Shown: positions 1-10,008, counted from the stretch's first letter. The stretch is 64,000 nt of DNA from Actinobacteria bacterium IMCC26207 (GCA_001025035.1 LCZK01000004.1:124001-188000); one strand, 5' to 3'. The notes: a model not told the origin generated them from the letters alone. Made by a program: numbers and translations.

Positions 1-1
1 G

Positions 2-361
2 CGTGTGCAGGCTCTGCTGAATGATCACAGCAAGTCCGTCAAGGGCTCCAAGGTGTTGGTCTTTGGGCTTGCTTATAAGGCCGATACCAGCGATGCGAGA
101 GAAACCCCGTCCCGGCCCATTATTGCGAAACTGCAAACTCTTGGCGCTCAGGTTCAACTCGTGGACCCGCACGTGGGCGAAGCTCAGTTCCCTGAAGATG
201 TTGATCGTGTAGATGGCACGCAGGCCGACCTAGAAAATGCCGACCTCATCTTGTACTTGGTAGACCATTCCAGCTTTGACCGCGAGATGATTGCGTCAGC
301 CGAGGCACCAGTACTGGACTGCAGAAAAGCCCTGAAGGGCGATCTCGTCAACTACCTGTAA
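2..361 (+). CDS. Nucleotide-sugar dehydrogenase, C-terminal fragment
   Basis: This is the last 119 codons of a UDP-glucose/GDP-mannose dehydrogenase family protein; the open frame runs off the left edge, so the true start is outside. The visible part is the UDP-binding C-terminal domain, with the family signature VFGLAYKADTSDARETPS at about residues 19-36, followed by a Rossmann-like half (LGAQVQLVDPHV). The family makes two successive NAD-dependent oxidations of a nucleotide sugar to a uronic acid, usually for capsule or exopolysaccharide. The exact substrate cannot be read from this domain. The next gene is convergent and also looks polysaccharide-linked. Confidence 0.85.
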   Translation, partial: RVQALLNDHSKSVKGSKVLVFGLAYKADTSDARETPSRPIIAKLQTLGAQVQLVDPHVGEAQFPEDVDRVDGTQADLENADLILYLVDHSSFDREMIASAEAPVLDCRKALKGDLVNYL

Positions 362-396
362 GCCATGCCAGCTGAGAATCAGTTGGTAGAGATGCG

Positions 397-2754
397 CTAG
401 CGGCTTCGGTCGCTCTTTCGGCTACGAAGGCGCGATCGAAGTCCCGATTCTCGCTCCGTGGGTAATCCAGCATCTTGGCGAGCGCGCTGTACTAACCAAA
501 CTGGCAGACCGGGCAGCACCTCATCAGCCTGACGAACAGCTGAGAACACTTTGGAAGCGGCACCAAGGCGGCTTGAACACTCCACAGCCGACATCAGCAA
601 TTCTTCAGAGCTCGGCGCTGTCATCACGACCTCTCGCAACTGAGCGATGCTCGGAGCCGCGGGGCCTGACTTATTGACGCTCTGCATGGGAGCATCATCA
701 TCAGTCCCCACAGAAACACTCTCTGAAATACTCTCGCTTGTTTGCCATGCACTCGCTGCCACACATGCAGCAACAAAGCGATGTTCAGGGTGAAGCCCCT
801 TGACCCAATGCTCCCGAACCTGAACCGGTACGGCCCGATCATGGAACTCATCGGGGTCTACGAGCAAGCCGAATGGTCCTGCTGCAAGAGTTGCATGAAG
901 AGCAATCACTACCTCGGGGATGGCAGGGTGTCGAAGGTTGTACTCAATATCGGTATCTACGGCCTTCTTACTGAGCTTTCTAGTCTCCGACTGAAACCCC
1001 TGAGTTCCAAGTCTTGCAAGAAGTCGTTCAATCTCACTGTTGCGGATCAGCAGATCAAGCTGACCGATATCGGTGAAGTGCTCAGGAAGTCGACCATCCC
1101 AGACCTGAAGGAGCGAGCCAAAGACAACTGACTGTACGTCTACCTCGGCCGCAACACGTACCACCCAGATCAAGGCACCGGCTACCTCGTGAGCGTGCCG
1201 CTGCGCGAGCACATGGGCATGCAAGACCTTGTCTCGAGTTGCTTGGGGCGCTTGGAGCAAATCGCGGCTCAGTAATTCCACTGCCAACCCGGACGGCATA
1301 TCGCCCGCTTTCCCATTCTCGGGTACAGCGAGCCCCTGCCAAAGTGCTTGCGCAGCCTTTCCGCTGGGACAATCTGTCAGGCCGAAGGCACTCGGAGTGG
1401 GCCAGGCCTCAGGTCGATTCCGCACAGTGTTGCGTTCGGACTGAGCAATGAGTTGATCGGCTTGATCTGGCGTCAGCACCTCGGCCCTTGGAACAAACGA
1501 AGTGCTATCGGAGTCTTCGACGCGTTGAGACTCTGCGGCAAAAAGAAGTGCATCTTGGTCAAAGCGCATCATATGAGAGACCGGTTGAAACTCCCCCGCT
1601 ACTCGTTTGCCCGCTACTGGTTGTATCGAGTCCTGACCCAGGTTAAGCCGGTGCAAGACGGCAAGTCGCCGCCGGTCTGGTGGCAGAAGTGCCTGCAGTT
1701 CCTGCACCAAGCGATCAAGCTCGTCTTGTGTGGTCGGAGCGGAGGCAGTCACGCATGAGGAGCCTGCTACCAGCAGAGCTGTCATCTCTAAGGCAATCCC
1801 GTTCGTTGGGCCCTGCTGGGATCCAGACAGCCCACGACAGCTCAGAAGCTCGTTGGTGGTCTGAGCCATGCTCAGTGGCGCGAGCTTGCTGACTGGCTCG
1901 AGATCGCTCAGCGAGCTAGCCGCCTCTGCCTCTTCTTCGCCCAGAACCAGAATCAGCCCAACTGCGCACTGGCGAACAATCTGAGTTCCAGCGCTCGCAG
2001 CCTCGAACTGTTGCATTCCCAAAGCGTTTGTGGCGGCACGCGGGCTTGGACTGCCGAAGACAGTTCGAGTCCCTTGGTGCAGGACAAGATCGTCAGCAGT
2101 CAGGTACGCAGCACCTGAGCGAATCAGTTCCTCGATCAGCTGATCCCGTATTGAGCTCGGACCTCCAGCGATAACTAAGCCGTAGCCGTTTAGTTCCAGA
2201 CAGGGAACACAAAGGTGCAGCACCGAGGGGTTCAGTTCCGCAGAAATGATGAGCAGTTGCTTCCACAGTGCTGGAAATAATTCCGAGGTTTCTTGGCCGA
2301 ATTCGATCACTCCGGCATCGTCCTTTTCTAACCGCCAGGCGCCATCTGTCTCAGCGCCGTGATCGCCTTCGGCTGTAAACCAAAAACTCAACCGAGGAAG
2401 CACCCCTTGCTCCTCCGTGTCGAAGCGAGGCGACGCCTCTTGGGCGGCGTTCAGTTCAGACTCAACTGTCAGTAGATCGCGCAGAGTATCTAGGAGTTCT
2501 TGTGGGAACTCCCCTCGCAGTTCAACCTGGCCCGTCGGAAGCTGCACAATCCCCTGCAACTGGCCCAGACCGCTCTGCGTCTGGGCCTCGTTGCCAGCAG
2601 CGTACCCTTCCCATTCGGCATCCCAATTCGGGTCCTCCGCAGCTAGGTCAAAGTGACTGGAGCTGGGATCGGCAGCCAGAGAACTAGTAGTCCTGCGCGA
2701 AAGAGTAAAGCGGCGGCGTTTCGGGCCTTGCGAGGTTTGATCATTATTTGGCAT
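397..2754 (-). CDS. Degenerate HPr-kinase-like domain fused to nucleotidyltransferase-like domain
   Basis: A 785-residue protein with no confident family name. About residues 190-245 resemble the HPr kinase/phosphorylase C-terminal fold seen in polysaccharide and peptide-modification loci (GYGLVIAGGPSSIRDQL, then TADDLVLHQGTRTVFGSP). The P-loop lysine is absent, so ATP binding is doubtful. About residues 540-690 resemble the large uncharacterised nucleotidyltransferase family (LPEHFTDIGQLDLLIRNSEI, then DTDIEYNLRHP and PEVVIALH). The N-terminus is Arg/Lys- and Ser-rich and the C-terminus basic. I placed the start at ATG 2754; GTG 2763 and TTG 2778 are also in frame. It is convergent with the nucleotide-sugar dehydrogenase and lies downstream of nuoN. 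A role in surface glycan assembly is inference. Confidence 0.55.
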   Translation of the reverse strand: MPNNDQTSQGPKRRRFTLSRRTTSSLAADPSSSHFDLAAEDPNWDAEWEGYAAGNEAQTQSGLGQLQGIVQLPTGQVELRGEFPQELLDTLRDLLTVESELNAAQEASPRFDTEEQGVLPRLSFWFTAEGDHGAETDGAWRLEKDDAGVIEFGQETSELFPALWKQLLIISAELNPSVLHLCVPCLELNGYGLVIAGGPSSIRDQLIEELIRSGAAYLTADDLVLHQGTRTVFGSPSPRAATNALGMQQFEAASAGTQIVRQCAVGLILVLGEEEAEAASSLSDLEPVSKLAPLSMAQTTNELLSCRGLSGSQQGPTNGIALEMTALLVAGSSCVTASAPTTQDELDRLVQELQALLPPDRRRLAVLHRLNLGQDSIQPVAGKRVAGEFQPVSHMMRFDQDALLFAAESQRVEDSDSTSFVPRAEVLTPDQADQLIAQSERNTVRNRPEAWPTPSAFGLTDCPSGKAAQALWQGLAVPENGKAGDMPSGLAVELLSRDLLQAPQATRDKVLHAHVLAQRHAHEVAGALIWVVRVAAEVDVQSVVFGSLLQVWDGRLPEHFTDIGQLDLLIRNSEIERLLARLGTQGFQSETRKLSKKAVDTDIEYNLRHPAIPEVVIALHATLAAGPFGLLVDPDEFHDRAVPVQVREHWVKGLHPEHRFVAACVAASAWQTSESISESVSVGTDDDAPMQSVNKSGPAAPSIAQLREVVMTAPSSEELLMSAVECSSRLGAASKVFSAVRQADEVLPGLPVWLVQRARQDAGLPTERESGLRSRLRSRKSDRSR

Positions 2755-2949
2755 GTCACTCACGAGACCTGTACTCAAAGAACAGCAACAACGCTACACC
2801 GCTCGCCAAAGCCCAATTCTGTGCTGCAAGCACACCAAGAAACTCGCCTCGTCCTGAGCCGGTGCCCCTAGTGATGGTCCGGCCGAGAAGGATGCGAGTG
2901 ATATCTCTTGAAGCCTGCCACTCGCTACCTGCAGCGTTGCAGTTGCTCG

Positions 2950-4497
2950 TTAGCTCTTGAAGGCCACGAGTTGAGCTACGGCATCGTTCGCCACATTTGT
3001 AACTGCGCCGGGGACGATTCCTAGCCACAGGGTTCCAACTACGGCAATCACCAGAGCAATCGAAGCTCCAACGGGAACCTTGATTCTGGATTCCATGAGT
3101 TCTGCTGCTGGATCCTCTGAGAAGTACATGGCGACAACAACTCGTAGGTACAAGAAGGCTGCTACTACTGCCGAGACCATGGCTATTACGGCCAAGGCAT
3201 ACTGCCCCTCGGCCACCACAGAATTGATGACGTAGAACTTGGATAGGAACCCTGCAGTAAAGGGAACACCGGCCTGAGCTAGCAAGAACACAGTAAAGAT
3301 CAGGGCCAAACCTGGCCGAGCACGACCAAGGCCCCGGTAGTCGTCAAGAGCGTGTGTGCCATCACCGGTGCGACCCATGATGGTAACGATTGCAAAGCTG
3401 CCAGTGACCATAAAGGTGTAGGCAAGCAAGTAGAAGAGCGCAGCCGAGGTTCCCTGAGTAGATGAGGCCTCAACGGCTACAAGAATGAACCCAGCGTGGC
3501 TAATGGATGAGTAGGCGAGCATTCGCTTGACGTTGGTCTGCACAATGGCCATAAACGAGCCAACCAACAGGCTCAACACTGCAAGCGCATAGACCATCGG
3601 TCGCCAATCGGCTCCGTAGGTTGGCCCGAACGTAACCACAAAGACTCGAAGCAGCCCTGCGAAACCCGCTGCCTTGATACCCGATGCCATATAGGCCGTC
3701 ACCGGAGATGGCGCACCTTGATACACATCAGGTGCCCAGGTATGGAACGGCGCAGCGCCAATCTTGAACCCGAATCCCACGAGCATGAAGGCAAAGCCAG
3801 CCAACAGCAAACCGTTCTGAGTAATCACCGTGTCTGACAAGAAGCGCTGAATCCGAACCAAATTGGTCGACCCGGTAGCCCCGTACGTGAGAGCAATTCC
3901 GTAGAGCAGGAATGCAGATGCAAAGGCTCCGAGAACGAAGTACTTCAGTCCGGCTTCTTGAGAGGAGATGCGCTTGGAATGCATGGCGGTGAGCACGTAG
4001 GCCGCAACCGACAGAATCTCTAGGCCGATGAACATCACGATCAGATCGTTTGCCGAGGCCATCGTGACCCCACCAGAGGCAGACAGCAGCAACAGCACGT
4101 ACCACTCGGCTCCCTCAAGGCCCTCTCGGCGCACGTATCCCTCTAAGAGCAACGCACCCATAATCACCGACAAGCAAATAATGCCGGTCACAAAGAGAGA
4201 GAATCCATCAAGGCCAACTGCTCCGGCCATGACTGTTTGAGCGCCCTCGTCTTGCACTCGAGCCCAAAGGGGAAAGAGTGCAATCAGAGCAAGCGACGCA
4301 GTCACCACAGTCCAGACTGCAGGGAACCAAGAAGGGGACTTGCCACGCAATAGCGAGACAACGGTGAGTAGCAACACCCCGCCGAGCATCAGAATCAGGT
4401 TCGGCGCAATCGCCGACCAGATGATCTCGGGGGTTCCCGACGCGGCCTCAGCGGCAAGGGTCTGCACAGGGGAATCCTGAACAATGCGAGCAATCAT
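2950..4497 (-). CDS. nuoN: NADH-quinone oxidoreductase subunit N
   Basis: A 515-residue polytopic membrane subunit of respiratory complex I, one of three antiporter-like proton-pumping subunits. About fourteen hydrophobic helices are visible. The conserved core appears as KIGAAPFHTWAPDVYQGAP (about residues 245-263) and KRMLAYSSISHAGFILV, typical of NuoN/ND2. Its ATG overlaps the nuoM stop by one base. It is the last gene of the canonical nuoA-N order and probably the 3' end of the whole respiratory cluster. I see no clear terminator in the roughly 195 bp after it. Confidence 0.97.
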   Translation of the reverse strand: MIARIVQDSPVQTLAAEAASGTPEIIWSAIAPNLILMLGGVLLLTVVSLLRGKSPSWFPAVWTVVTASLALIALFPLWARVQDEGAQTVMAGAVGLDGFSLFVTGIICLSVIMGALLLEGYVRREGLEGAEWYVLLLLSASGGVTMASANDLIVMFIGLEILSVAAYVLTAMHSKRISSQEAGLKYFVLGAFASAFLLYGIALTYGATGSTNLVRIQRFLSDTVITQNGLLLAGFAFMLVGFGFKIGAAPFHTWAPDVYQGAPSPVTAYMASGIKAAGFAGLLRVFVVTFGPTYGADWRPMVYALAVLSLLVGSFMAIVQTNVKRMLAYSSISHAGFILVAVEASSTQGTSAALFYLLAYTFMVTGSFAIVTIMGRTGDGTHALDDYRGLGRARPGLALIFTVFLLAQAGVPFTAGFLSKFYVINSVVAEGQYALAVIAMVSAVVAAFLYLRVVVAMYFSEDPAAELMESRIKVPVGASIALVIAVVGTLWLGIVPGAVTNVANDAVAQLVAFKS

Positions 4498-6164
4498 CAG
4501 GGCTTCCCCTCTGTGTGACCGGCCTCAGTTTTGCCAGCCTCAGTGTGACCAGCCTCTACTTCACCAGGAAGCGGCGCGACAAACTTCACTTCTCGGAGCT
4601 CAAACCCGTCCACTTCAGCATCAACATGGGCGAGCAACCGCTCCACTGACGGCTCGATTCGGTCAAGCATCGGTTTGGGGTACAACCCAAGGAAGACGAT
4701 CAGAACGAGTAGTGGTGCGATCACCAACCCCTCGGTAAGTCTGAGCTCGCGGAATCCCTTATTGGGCTCCGTGACGGGGCCGTGGAATACACGCTGATAT
4801 GCCCACAGTAGGTACAGCGCAGCCAGAATGACTCCGCTGACTGCGACAACTCCCCACCAGCGAGCGCTTGCGAAGGAACCAAGCAGGACCAAGAATTCGC
4901 CCGGGAATCCGTTCAAACCGGGAACCCCGATGCTCGACAGCATGACCAGCGTGAACACGCCGGCAAAGATCGGTGCCACCTTCTGAAGCCCAGACAGTTC
5001 TGCAATCTGGCGAGTATGTCTGCGCTCGTAAATCCAACCCACGAGCAGGAACAACGCTCCTGTTGAGATGCCGTGGTTCACCATGATCAAGATGCTGCCC
5101 TCGAGGCCCTGCACCGAGAAGGCAAACACTCCGAGCACGATGAATCCAAGATGCGCAATCGATGAATACGCAACCAGTCGCTTCAGGTCTTTCTGCATCG
5201 TTGCGCAGACCGCTCCGTAAATGATGCCGATCACACCGAGGGTCATCATCACTGGCGCTGCCCAATGTGAAGCCTCGGGGAACAGATCAAGTCCAAAGCG
5301 AATGAAGCCATAGGTTCCGAGCTTGAGCATGACTGCAGCGAGGATCACCGAACCCGCAGTGGGTGCCTCTGTATGTGCATCTGGCAACCAAGTATGAAGT
5401 GGGAACAGCGGAACTTTGACAGCAAAGGCAACTGCGAAAGCACAAAAGATCCAGCGGCCAGCGGTGACTGAGATTGCTTGATTCTTTGCAATCTCGACCA
5501 AGTCGAAGGTAATCGGCCCACCCATCGCTCGGGCGTTCAAGACTGCTAGAGAGACCAGACCCACCAGCATGAAGGCCGAACCAAGCATGGTGTACAAGAA
5601 GAACTTTGTGGCTGCGTAGACGCGGTTGCTGTGGCCCCACAGGCCAATCAAGAAGTACATCGGAACAAGGACTAGTTCGAAGAAGGCAAAGAACAGCACC
5701 AGGTCAAGCGAGCTGAACACACCCATAGAGGCAGCCATCAAGACCATGAGCCACCCGTAATAGGGCTTTGGGTCGTGATCTACTTTTGCCCCGAGTAGCG
5801 CAATCGGGAAGATCACTCCCGTCAGAACCACCAAGAACAGTGAAATGCCATCCACGCCAAAGTGCAGCGAGATTCCAAGATCGCTAATCCATGGCTGATC
5901 GATAACGAACTGGTAGCCCGAATCCCTAGTATTGAAAGCCACGAGCATGGCTATCGAGAAAGCGCCAGTGATCACACTGGTAATAACCGCGATCTGCTTA
6001 TACAGATCGGACCGAGACCGAGGGATCAGCGCAATGATGATTGCGCCAATGAGCGGCGTAATGATCAGCGCCGGAATCATCGGAAAATTCGAAGCGTTCG
6101 CTGACTCTTCTGCGAACTCCGAAGCAAGCAGAAGACTGGTCGAGTTGAGGAGAGTTCCAATCAC
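4497..6164 (-). CDS. nuoM: NADH-quinone oxidoreductase subunit M
   Basis: A 555-residue membrane antiporter-like subunit of complex I. Signature segments include VKVPLFPLHTWLPDAHTEAP and KRLVAYSSIAHLGFIVLG, both diagnostic of NuoM/ND4. The C-terminal 25 residues carry a short tandem AGHTEAGKTEAGHTEGKP tail, which is not part of the fold and is probably a flexible cytoplasmic extension. The start overlaps the nuoL stop by four bases, consistent with translational coupling. Confidence 0.97.
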   Translation of the reverse strand: MIGTLLNSTSLLLASEFAEESANASNFPMIPALIITPLIGAIIIALIPRSRSDLYKQIAVITSVITGAFSIAMLVAFNTRDSGYQFVIDQPWISDLGISLHFGVDGISLFLVVLTGVIFPIALLGAKVDHDPKPYYGWLMVLMAASMGVFSSLDLVLFFAFFELVLVPMYFLIGLWGHSNRVYAATKFFLYTMLGSAFMLVGLVSLAVLNARAMGGPITFDLVEIAKNQAISVTAGRWIFCAFAVAFAVKVPLFPLHTWLPDAHTEAPTAGSVILAAVMLKLGTYGFIRFGLDLFPEASHWAAPVMMTLGVIGIIYGAVCATMQKDLKRLVAYSSIAHLGFIVLGVFAFSVQGLEGSILIMVNHGISTGALFLLVGWIYERRHTRQIAELSGLQKVAPIFAGVFTLVMLSSIGVPGLNGFPGEFLVLLGSFASARWWGVVAVSGVILAALYLLWAYQRVFHGPVTEPNKGFRELRLTEGLVIAPLLVLIVFLGLYPKPMLDRIEPSVERLLAHVDAEVDGFELREVKFVAPLPGEVEAGHTEAGKTEAGHTEGKP

Positions 6165-8197
6165 AGGTTCATCCTCGTGACGATGAAGGCGAGCAGAAGT
6201 GCTCCGCCGATGCTGATGCCGAGCGCATAACTACGCACGAGTCCGGACTGTACGGGCCGAAGTTTGTTTCCTATGCCAAGCACACCTGCGCCGACCCCAT
6301 TCACTGCACCGTCAACCACCGTGCCATCAAAGTCAGCGAGTCCTTGGAACCCTGCCTCGCCTGGTCCGCCAGCAACCTTTGCGTAGGTCTCATCGATGTA
6401 CCACGCATGGGCCAACACTGGCCGTTCAATCTTCTCGGCTGCAATCTTGTGTTTGCTATAGACCAAGTAGGCCAAGAAGATCCCGAGACTCGCAACTGCA
6501 ATCGCAGCAAAGGCCAAGAGCACCAAGACTGGCACGGGCGGAAGCTCATGCTCGTATGCCAGAGTGGGCTCTAGCCAGCGTTCAAGGTGCTTGAAATCAG
6601 AGCCAAACGGCAAGTTGATCGCCCCACCAAAGATGGACAGCCCTGCCAGAATGACCAGCGGCGCAGTCATTGTCCAATGCGATTCTTGAGGGGTGTGATC
6701 TGGACTCAGACCATGGTGGTCATCATGACCACCCCCATGACCACCCCCATGATCGGCTGCAGCAACGGAGGCTCCAACAAGATCCACGGACTCGACAGCT
6801 TCAGACTCAACTGCTTCAGACTCAACATCGGCAGACTCGACTGCTTCGTGCGGGTCGTCGGTGAGCCGCCACTTTTCACTTCCGAAGAAGGTCATGATGA
6901 CGACGCGGGTCATATAGAACGCCGTCATCAATGCCACGAGTAGCCCAATGAACCAGAGCACAGGGCCAGCGGGGCCGGCATTAAATGCTCCAGCGAGTAC
7001 CTCGTCCTTTGACCAAAATCCAGCCAGCGGCGGTATACCCGAAATTGCCAACCATCCGATCATGAAGGTCGCAAACGTGACTGGCAGGTATTTGCGGAGG
7101 TTTCCGAACTTACGCATGTCCTGTTCGTGCGACATCGCCATGATCACCGAGCCTGCACCCAAGAACAGCAGCGCCTTGAAGAATGCGTGGGTCACCATAT
7201 GGAAGATGCCGGCCACATAATTCTGCGTTCCAACGGCTAGGAACATGTAACCCAGTTGCGAGACTGTTGAGTAAGCCAGAACCTTTTTGATATCGGTCTG
7301 TGCGATTGCAATCGATGCTGCGACCAGGGCCGTAATGGCTCCCGTCCAAGCAATCACGTCATTGGCCCATCCAGCTTGGGCCATGATGGGATTTAGGCGA
7401 GCAATCAGGTAGACGCCAGCAGTCACCATGGTGGCTGCGTGGATCAGTGCCGAGACAGGAGTGGGCCCTGCCATGGCATCGGGCAGCCAGACAGACAGCG
7501 GCAACTGCGCCGACTTGCCAACTGCTCCCAGAAAGAACAACAGGGCAATCGCAGTCGCAGTTCCGGCTGCAATCATCGGAGCCGCAGGTCCAATGTCTGC
7601 ATAGTTGATTGACCCCACGGTGACCCACACCAAGAAGGTGCCCAGCATGAACCCAAAGTCACCAATTCGGTTCGTAACAAAGGCCTTTTTGCCGGCCGAA
7701 GCGTTGGCGGGGTCCGTATGCCAGAAGGAGATGAGCAGATAGGAACAGGTGCCGACGCCTTCCCAACCCAGGAAGGTCAAGAGCAAGTTGTCGCCAAGCA
7801 CGAGCAGCAGCATCGAGGCTAGGAACAAATTCAGGTACAGGAAGAACTTGGAGAACTTCTCGTCCCCCTTCATATAGCCAATGGAATACAGGTGAATGAG
7901 TGCGCCAATACCCGTGATGAAGAGGCACATCAGAATGCTGAGCGGGTCAGCCAAGAATCCGATGCTGACCTTGAAGCTTCCGGACGGGATCCACGTAAAC
8001 AAAGTCTGCGTCAGGGATCGCTCTTCCTCGGGCAACGCCAAGAGGTCAAAGAAGACCTTCACTACCACCAGGAAACTTGCTGCTACTACGCCAGTTCCCC
8101 ACCAACCAGCACCAGGGTCACCAAGCTTCCGGCCAGCGACTAACAGGACTAAAAACCCAAACAGGGGGAGACAAGGGATGAGCCAGATCAGATTCAT
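6161..8197 (-). CDS. nuoL: NADH-quinone oxidoreductase subunit L
   Basis: A 678-residue proton-pumping complex I subunit. NuoL hallmarks are FLGWEGVGTCSYLLI, KSAQLPLSVWLPDAMAGPTP and KVLAYSTVSQLGYMFLA. An inserted hydrophilic loop at about residues 440-510 interrupts the C-terminal part. It starts with an acidic ESADVESEAVESEAVES tandem repeat and continues with a Gly/His-rich stretch (DHGGGHGGGHDDHHG). This loop is unusual compared with textbook NuoL and could bind divalent metal; that is inference. The gene sits between nuoK (4-bp gap) and nuoM (4-bp overlap). Confidence 0.97.
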   Translation of the reverse strand: MNLIWLIPCLPLFGFLVLLVAGRKLGDPGAGWWGTGVVAASFLVVVKVFFDLLALPEEERSLTQTLFTWIPSGSFKVSIGFLADPLSILMCLFITGIGALIHLYSIGYMKGDEKFSKFFLYLNLFLASMLLLVLGDNLLLTFLGWEGVGTCSYLLISFWHTDPANASAGKKAFVTNRIGDFGFMLGTFLVWVTVGSINYADIGPAAPMIAAGTATAIALLFFLGAVGKSAQLPLSVWLPDAMAGPTPVSALIHAATMVTAGVYLIARLNPIMAQAGWANDVIAWTGAITALVAASIAIAQTDIKKVLAYSTVSQLGYMFLAVGTQNYVAGIFHMVTHAFFKALLFLGAGSVIMAMSHEQDMRKFGNLRKYLPVTFATFMIGWLAISGIPPLAGFWSKDEVLAGAFNAGPAGPVLWFIGLLVALMTAFYMTRVVIMTFFGSEKWRLTDDPHEAVESADVESEAVESEAVESVDLVGASVAAADHGGGHGGGHDDHHGLSPDHTPQESHWTMTAPLVILAGLSIFGGAINLPFGSDFKHLERWLEPTLAYEHELPPVPVLVLLAFAAIAVASLGIFLAYLVYSKHKIAAEKIERPVLAHAWYIDETYAKVAGGPGEAGFQGLADFDGTVVDGAVNGVGAGVLGIGNKLRPVQSGLVRSYALGISIGGALLLAFIVTRMNL

Positions 8198-8201
8198 CAG
8201 A

Positions 8202-8510
8202 TCAACCCCTCATCAACGAAATGTCATCGGCGTTAGCACCCTGTCGGCGACGCATGATTGCCACAATGATCCCGAGCCCAACCACTACTTCGGCCGCAGC
8301 TACCACCATCACAAAAAACACGATTGCTTGACCTGCAATGTCGTCTAATGCCTTCGAGAAGGTCACGAACGTCAGGTTGACGGCATTGAGCATGAGCTCC
8401 ACACACATAAACATCACCAGCGGGTTCTTGCGAGTGAGCAGGCCAACAGCACCGATCGTAAAGATCATCGCCGCAAGCACCAGATACCAGGTTTCATTCA
8501 ATGCCAGCAT
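8202..8510 (-). CDS. nuoK: NADH-quinone oxidoreductase subunit K
   Basis: A 102-residue subunit with three transmembrane helices, the normal NuoK/ND4L length. The conserved helix with the buried glutamate used in proton transfer is visible as [17 protein letters not shown] (about residues 33-49), and the second glutamate helix as [16 protein letters not shown]. The start overlaps the nuoJ stop by one base. It ends four bases before nuoL begins. Confidence 0.96.
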   Translation of the reverse strand: MLALNETWYLVLAAMIFTIGAVGLLTRKNPLVMFMCVELMLNAVNLTFVTFSKALDDIAGQAIVFFVMVVAAAEVVVGLGIIVAIMRRRQGANADDISLMRG

Positions 8511-9190
8511 CAGCGGAGAGCCTCCTCTGCGGTCTCAGCTTCACCCTCGGGAGTTTCATCTTCTGTTGCGACCTCTTCTAGAACCCCTTGCTCCACTGCC
8601 GCAGCATCGTGTTTCGCTTGAAGCAAATCGGCAGTAGTTCCTTCTGGGAATTCAGCCGCATCAATGGCCGGGCCTGCTTTTCGGGACAGGACCACAGCGC
8701 CAACTACTGCGACCGTCAACAACACCGAGGTGATCTCAAAAGCGAACACGTAATCAGTGAACAAAACCTTTGCGAGAGCATTGATATTTGGCTCGGATCC
8801 ATCAATCGCAGCAAGAGTAGAAGCTTGGCCGGTAACTCGTGATCCAACGGATAACAGCGCAGTGAGACTCAGACCAAGAATTGCTACTGCAGCGGCGATC
8901 GCTGCCGGCCGCTGGCCAAGAATCGGATCACGGTCGAGTCCTTCTGCCTTATCAACCCCGAGCAACATGATCACAAACAAGAACAAAATGACGATTGCAC
9001 CTGCATAGACAATCACCTGAATAGCTGCCAAGAAATACGCGCCCTGCTGGATGAACAGCACTGCGACACCAAACAGAGTTGCGACCAAGCTGAGGGCATT
9101 ATGAACCGGGTTGCGAAGAAGGACCACGCCAGCAGACCCAGCCAAGCAGATCGCGGCCGTGAGCAGAAAAGTAAACATCTCAACTCTCAC
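8510..9190 (-). CDS. nuoJ: NADH-quinone oxidoreductase subunit J
   Basis: A 226-residue membrane subunit of complex I (NuoJ/ND6) with five predicted helices. The family helix 3 motif is present as [21 protein letters not shown]. The last 40 or so residues form a Glu-rich hydrophilic tail ([19 protein letters not shown]) that lengthens the protein beyond typical NuoJ. The start overlaps the nuoI stop by four bases. Confidence 0.95.
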   Translation of the reverse strand: MRVEMFTFLLTAAICLAGSAGVVLLRNPVHNALSLVATLFGVAVLFIQQGAYFLAAIQVIVYAGAIVILFLFVIMLLGVDKAEGLDRDPILGQRPAAIAAAVAILGLSLTALLSVGSRVTGQASTLAAIDGSEPNINALAKVLFTDYVFAFEITSVLLTVAVVGAVVLSRKAGPAIDAAEFPEGTTADLLQAKHDAAAVEQGVLEEVATEDETPEGEAETAEEALR

Positions 9191-10008
9191 TTACCGAACC
9201 TCCTCTTCTTTTCGGGGAGATCAGCCGAGGAATCAAAGTGGCCAGGGGTCTTGGTAGCAGGAGTTGATTCTGGCTCGGTTGATTCTGGCTCAGTTGGATC
9301 TGCGTGATCGGCATCTCCGTGCTCGCCGTGATCCTGCGCTGCGTCATCATGAGCTGCGTGATCATGATGGGCACCAGCGGGAACAGGACCAGACTCAACT
9401 TCAATGCTGGCCCTCTGCGGGTCACGGACTCCGTAGCCAAGCTCACCGGCCCAAGCAACGATGCCAACAAAATTGGCATCTCCACTTGGTGCAGTTGCCC
9501 GCATCCAACCCGAACTGTCTTGAGCTGGGTCAAAACCTCCGGACCAGTTCTCCCAAGGGAGTTGCTGCGGGTGGCCGGAATCGTCGACTAGGAGTTCATC
9601 TTTTGTATAGATGGCGTCGGCGCGATTCGTGAACGCAAACTCAAAGAGCTTGGTCTCAGTAATTGCCTCGGTTGGGCAGGCCTCGACACACAAGTCGCAG
9701 TGAATGCAGCGCAAGTAATTGATCTCGTAGACAAACCCGAATCGCTCACCCGGTGAGGTTGGGTTTTCCGGATCGTTATCTTGACCACGCACGTAGATGC
9801 ACTTTGCGGGGCACACACCGGCACAGAGTTCGCACCCGATGCACTTCTCCATGCCATCTTCATAACGGTTCAGCACGTGTCTGCCATGGAACCGCTCTGG
9901 CTTGGGCCGAGTCTCTTCGGGATACTGCGTCGTAATGCGGGCGCCAGTCGCTGACTTCACGCCAATCCACTTCTTTATGACTACGCCGAAGCCGTTCAGG
10001 TAGCCCAT
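9187..10008 (-). CDS. nuoI: NADH-quinone oxidoreductase subunit I with His-rich tail
   Basis: A 273-residue peripheral-arm subunit binding two [4Fe-4S] clusters. The motifs [15 protein letters not shown] and [12 protein letters not shown] mark the N6a/N6b ligands. I placed the start at ATG 10008 because it forms an ATGA overlap with the nuoH stop and gives the usual [10 protein letters not shown]-terminus; the frame extends further upstream inside nuoH. About 60 C-terminal residues are an added His/Asp/Ala-rich and then Pro/Glu-rich tail ([20 protein letters not shown]) ending KKRRFGK. NuoI proteins normally stop before this. The tail may bind metal or may be a disordered linker. Confidence 0.95.
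   Translation of the reverse strand: MGYLNGFGVVIKKWIGVKSATGARITTQYPEETRPKPERFHGRHVLNRYEDGMEKCIGCELCAGVCPAKCIYVRGQDNDPENPTSPGERFGFVYEINYLRCIHCDLCVEACPTEAITETKLFEFAFTNRADAIYTKDELLVDDSGHPQQLPWENWSGGFDPAQDSSGWMRATAPSGDANFVGIVAWAGELGYGVRDPQRASIEVESGPVPAGAHHDHAAHDDAAQDHGEHGDADHADPTEPESTEPESTPATKTPGHFDSSADLPEKKRRFGK

Noticed and set aside
742-1131. Plus-strand frame of 129 codons inside the HprK-like gene
   Set aside because: It is antisense to a longer frame with domain-like content and has no recognisable features.
2756-3028. Minus-strand frame between nuoN and the large HprK-like gene, ending in a hydrophobic stretch
   Set aside because: The only start codons outside nuoN leave about 25 residues, with no ribosome site. 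The overlap with the next start is suggestive but not enough.
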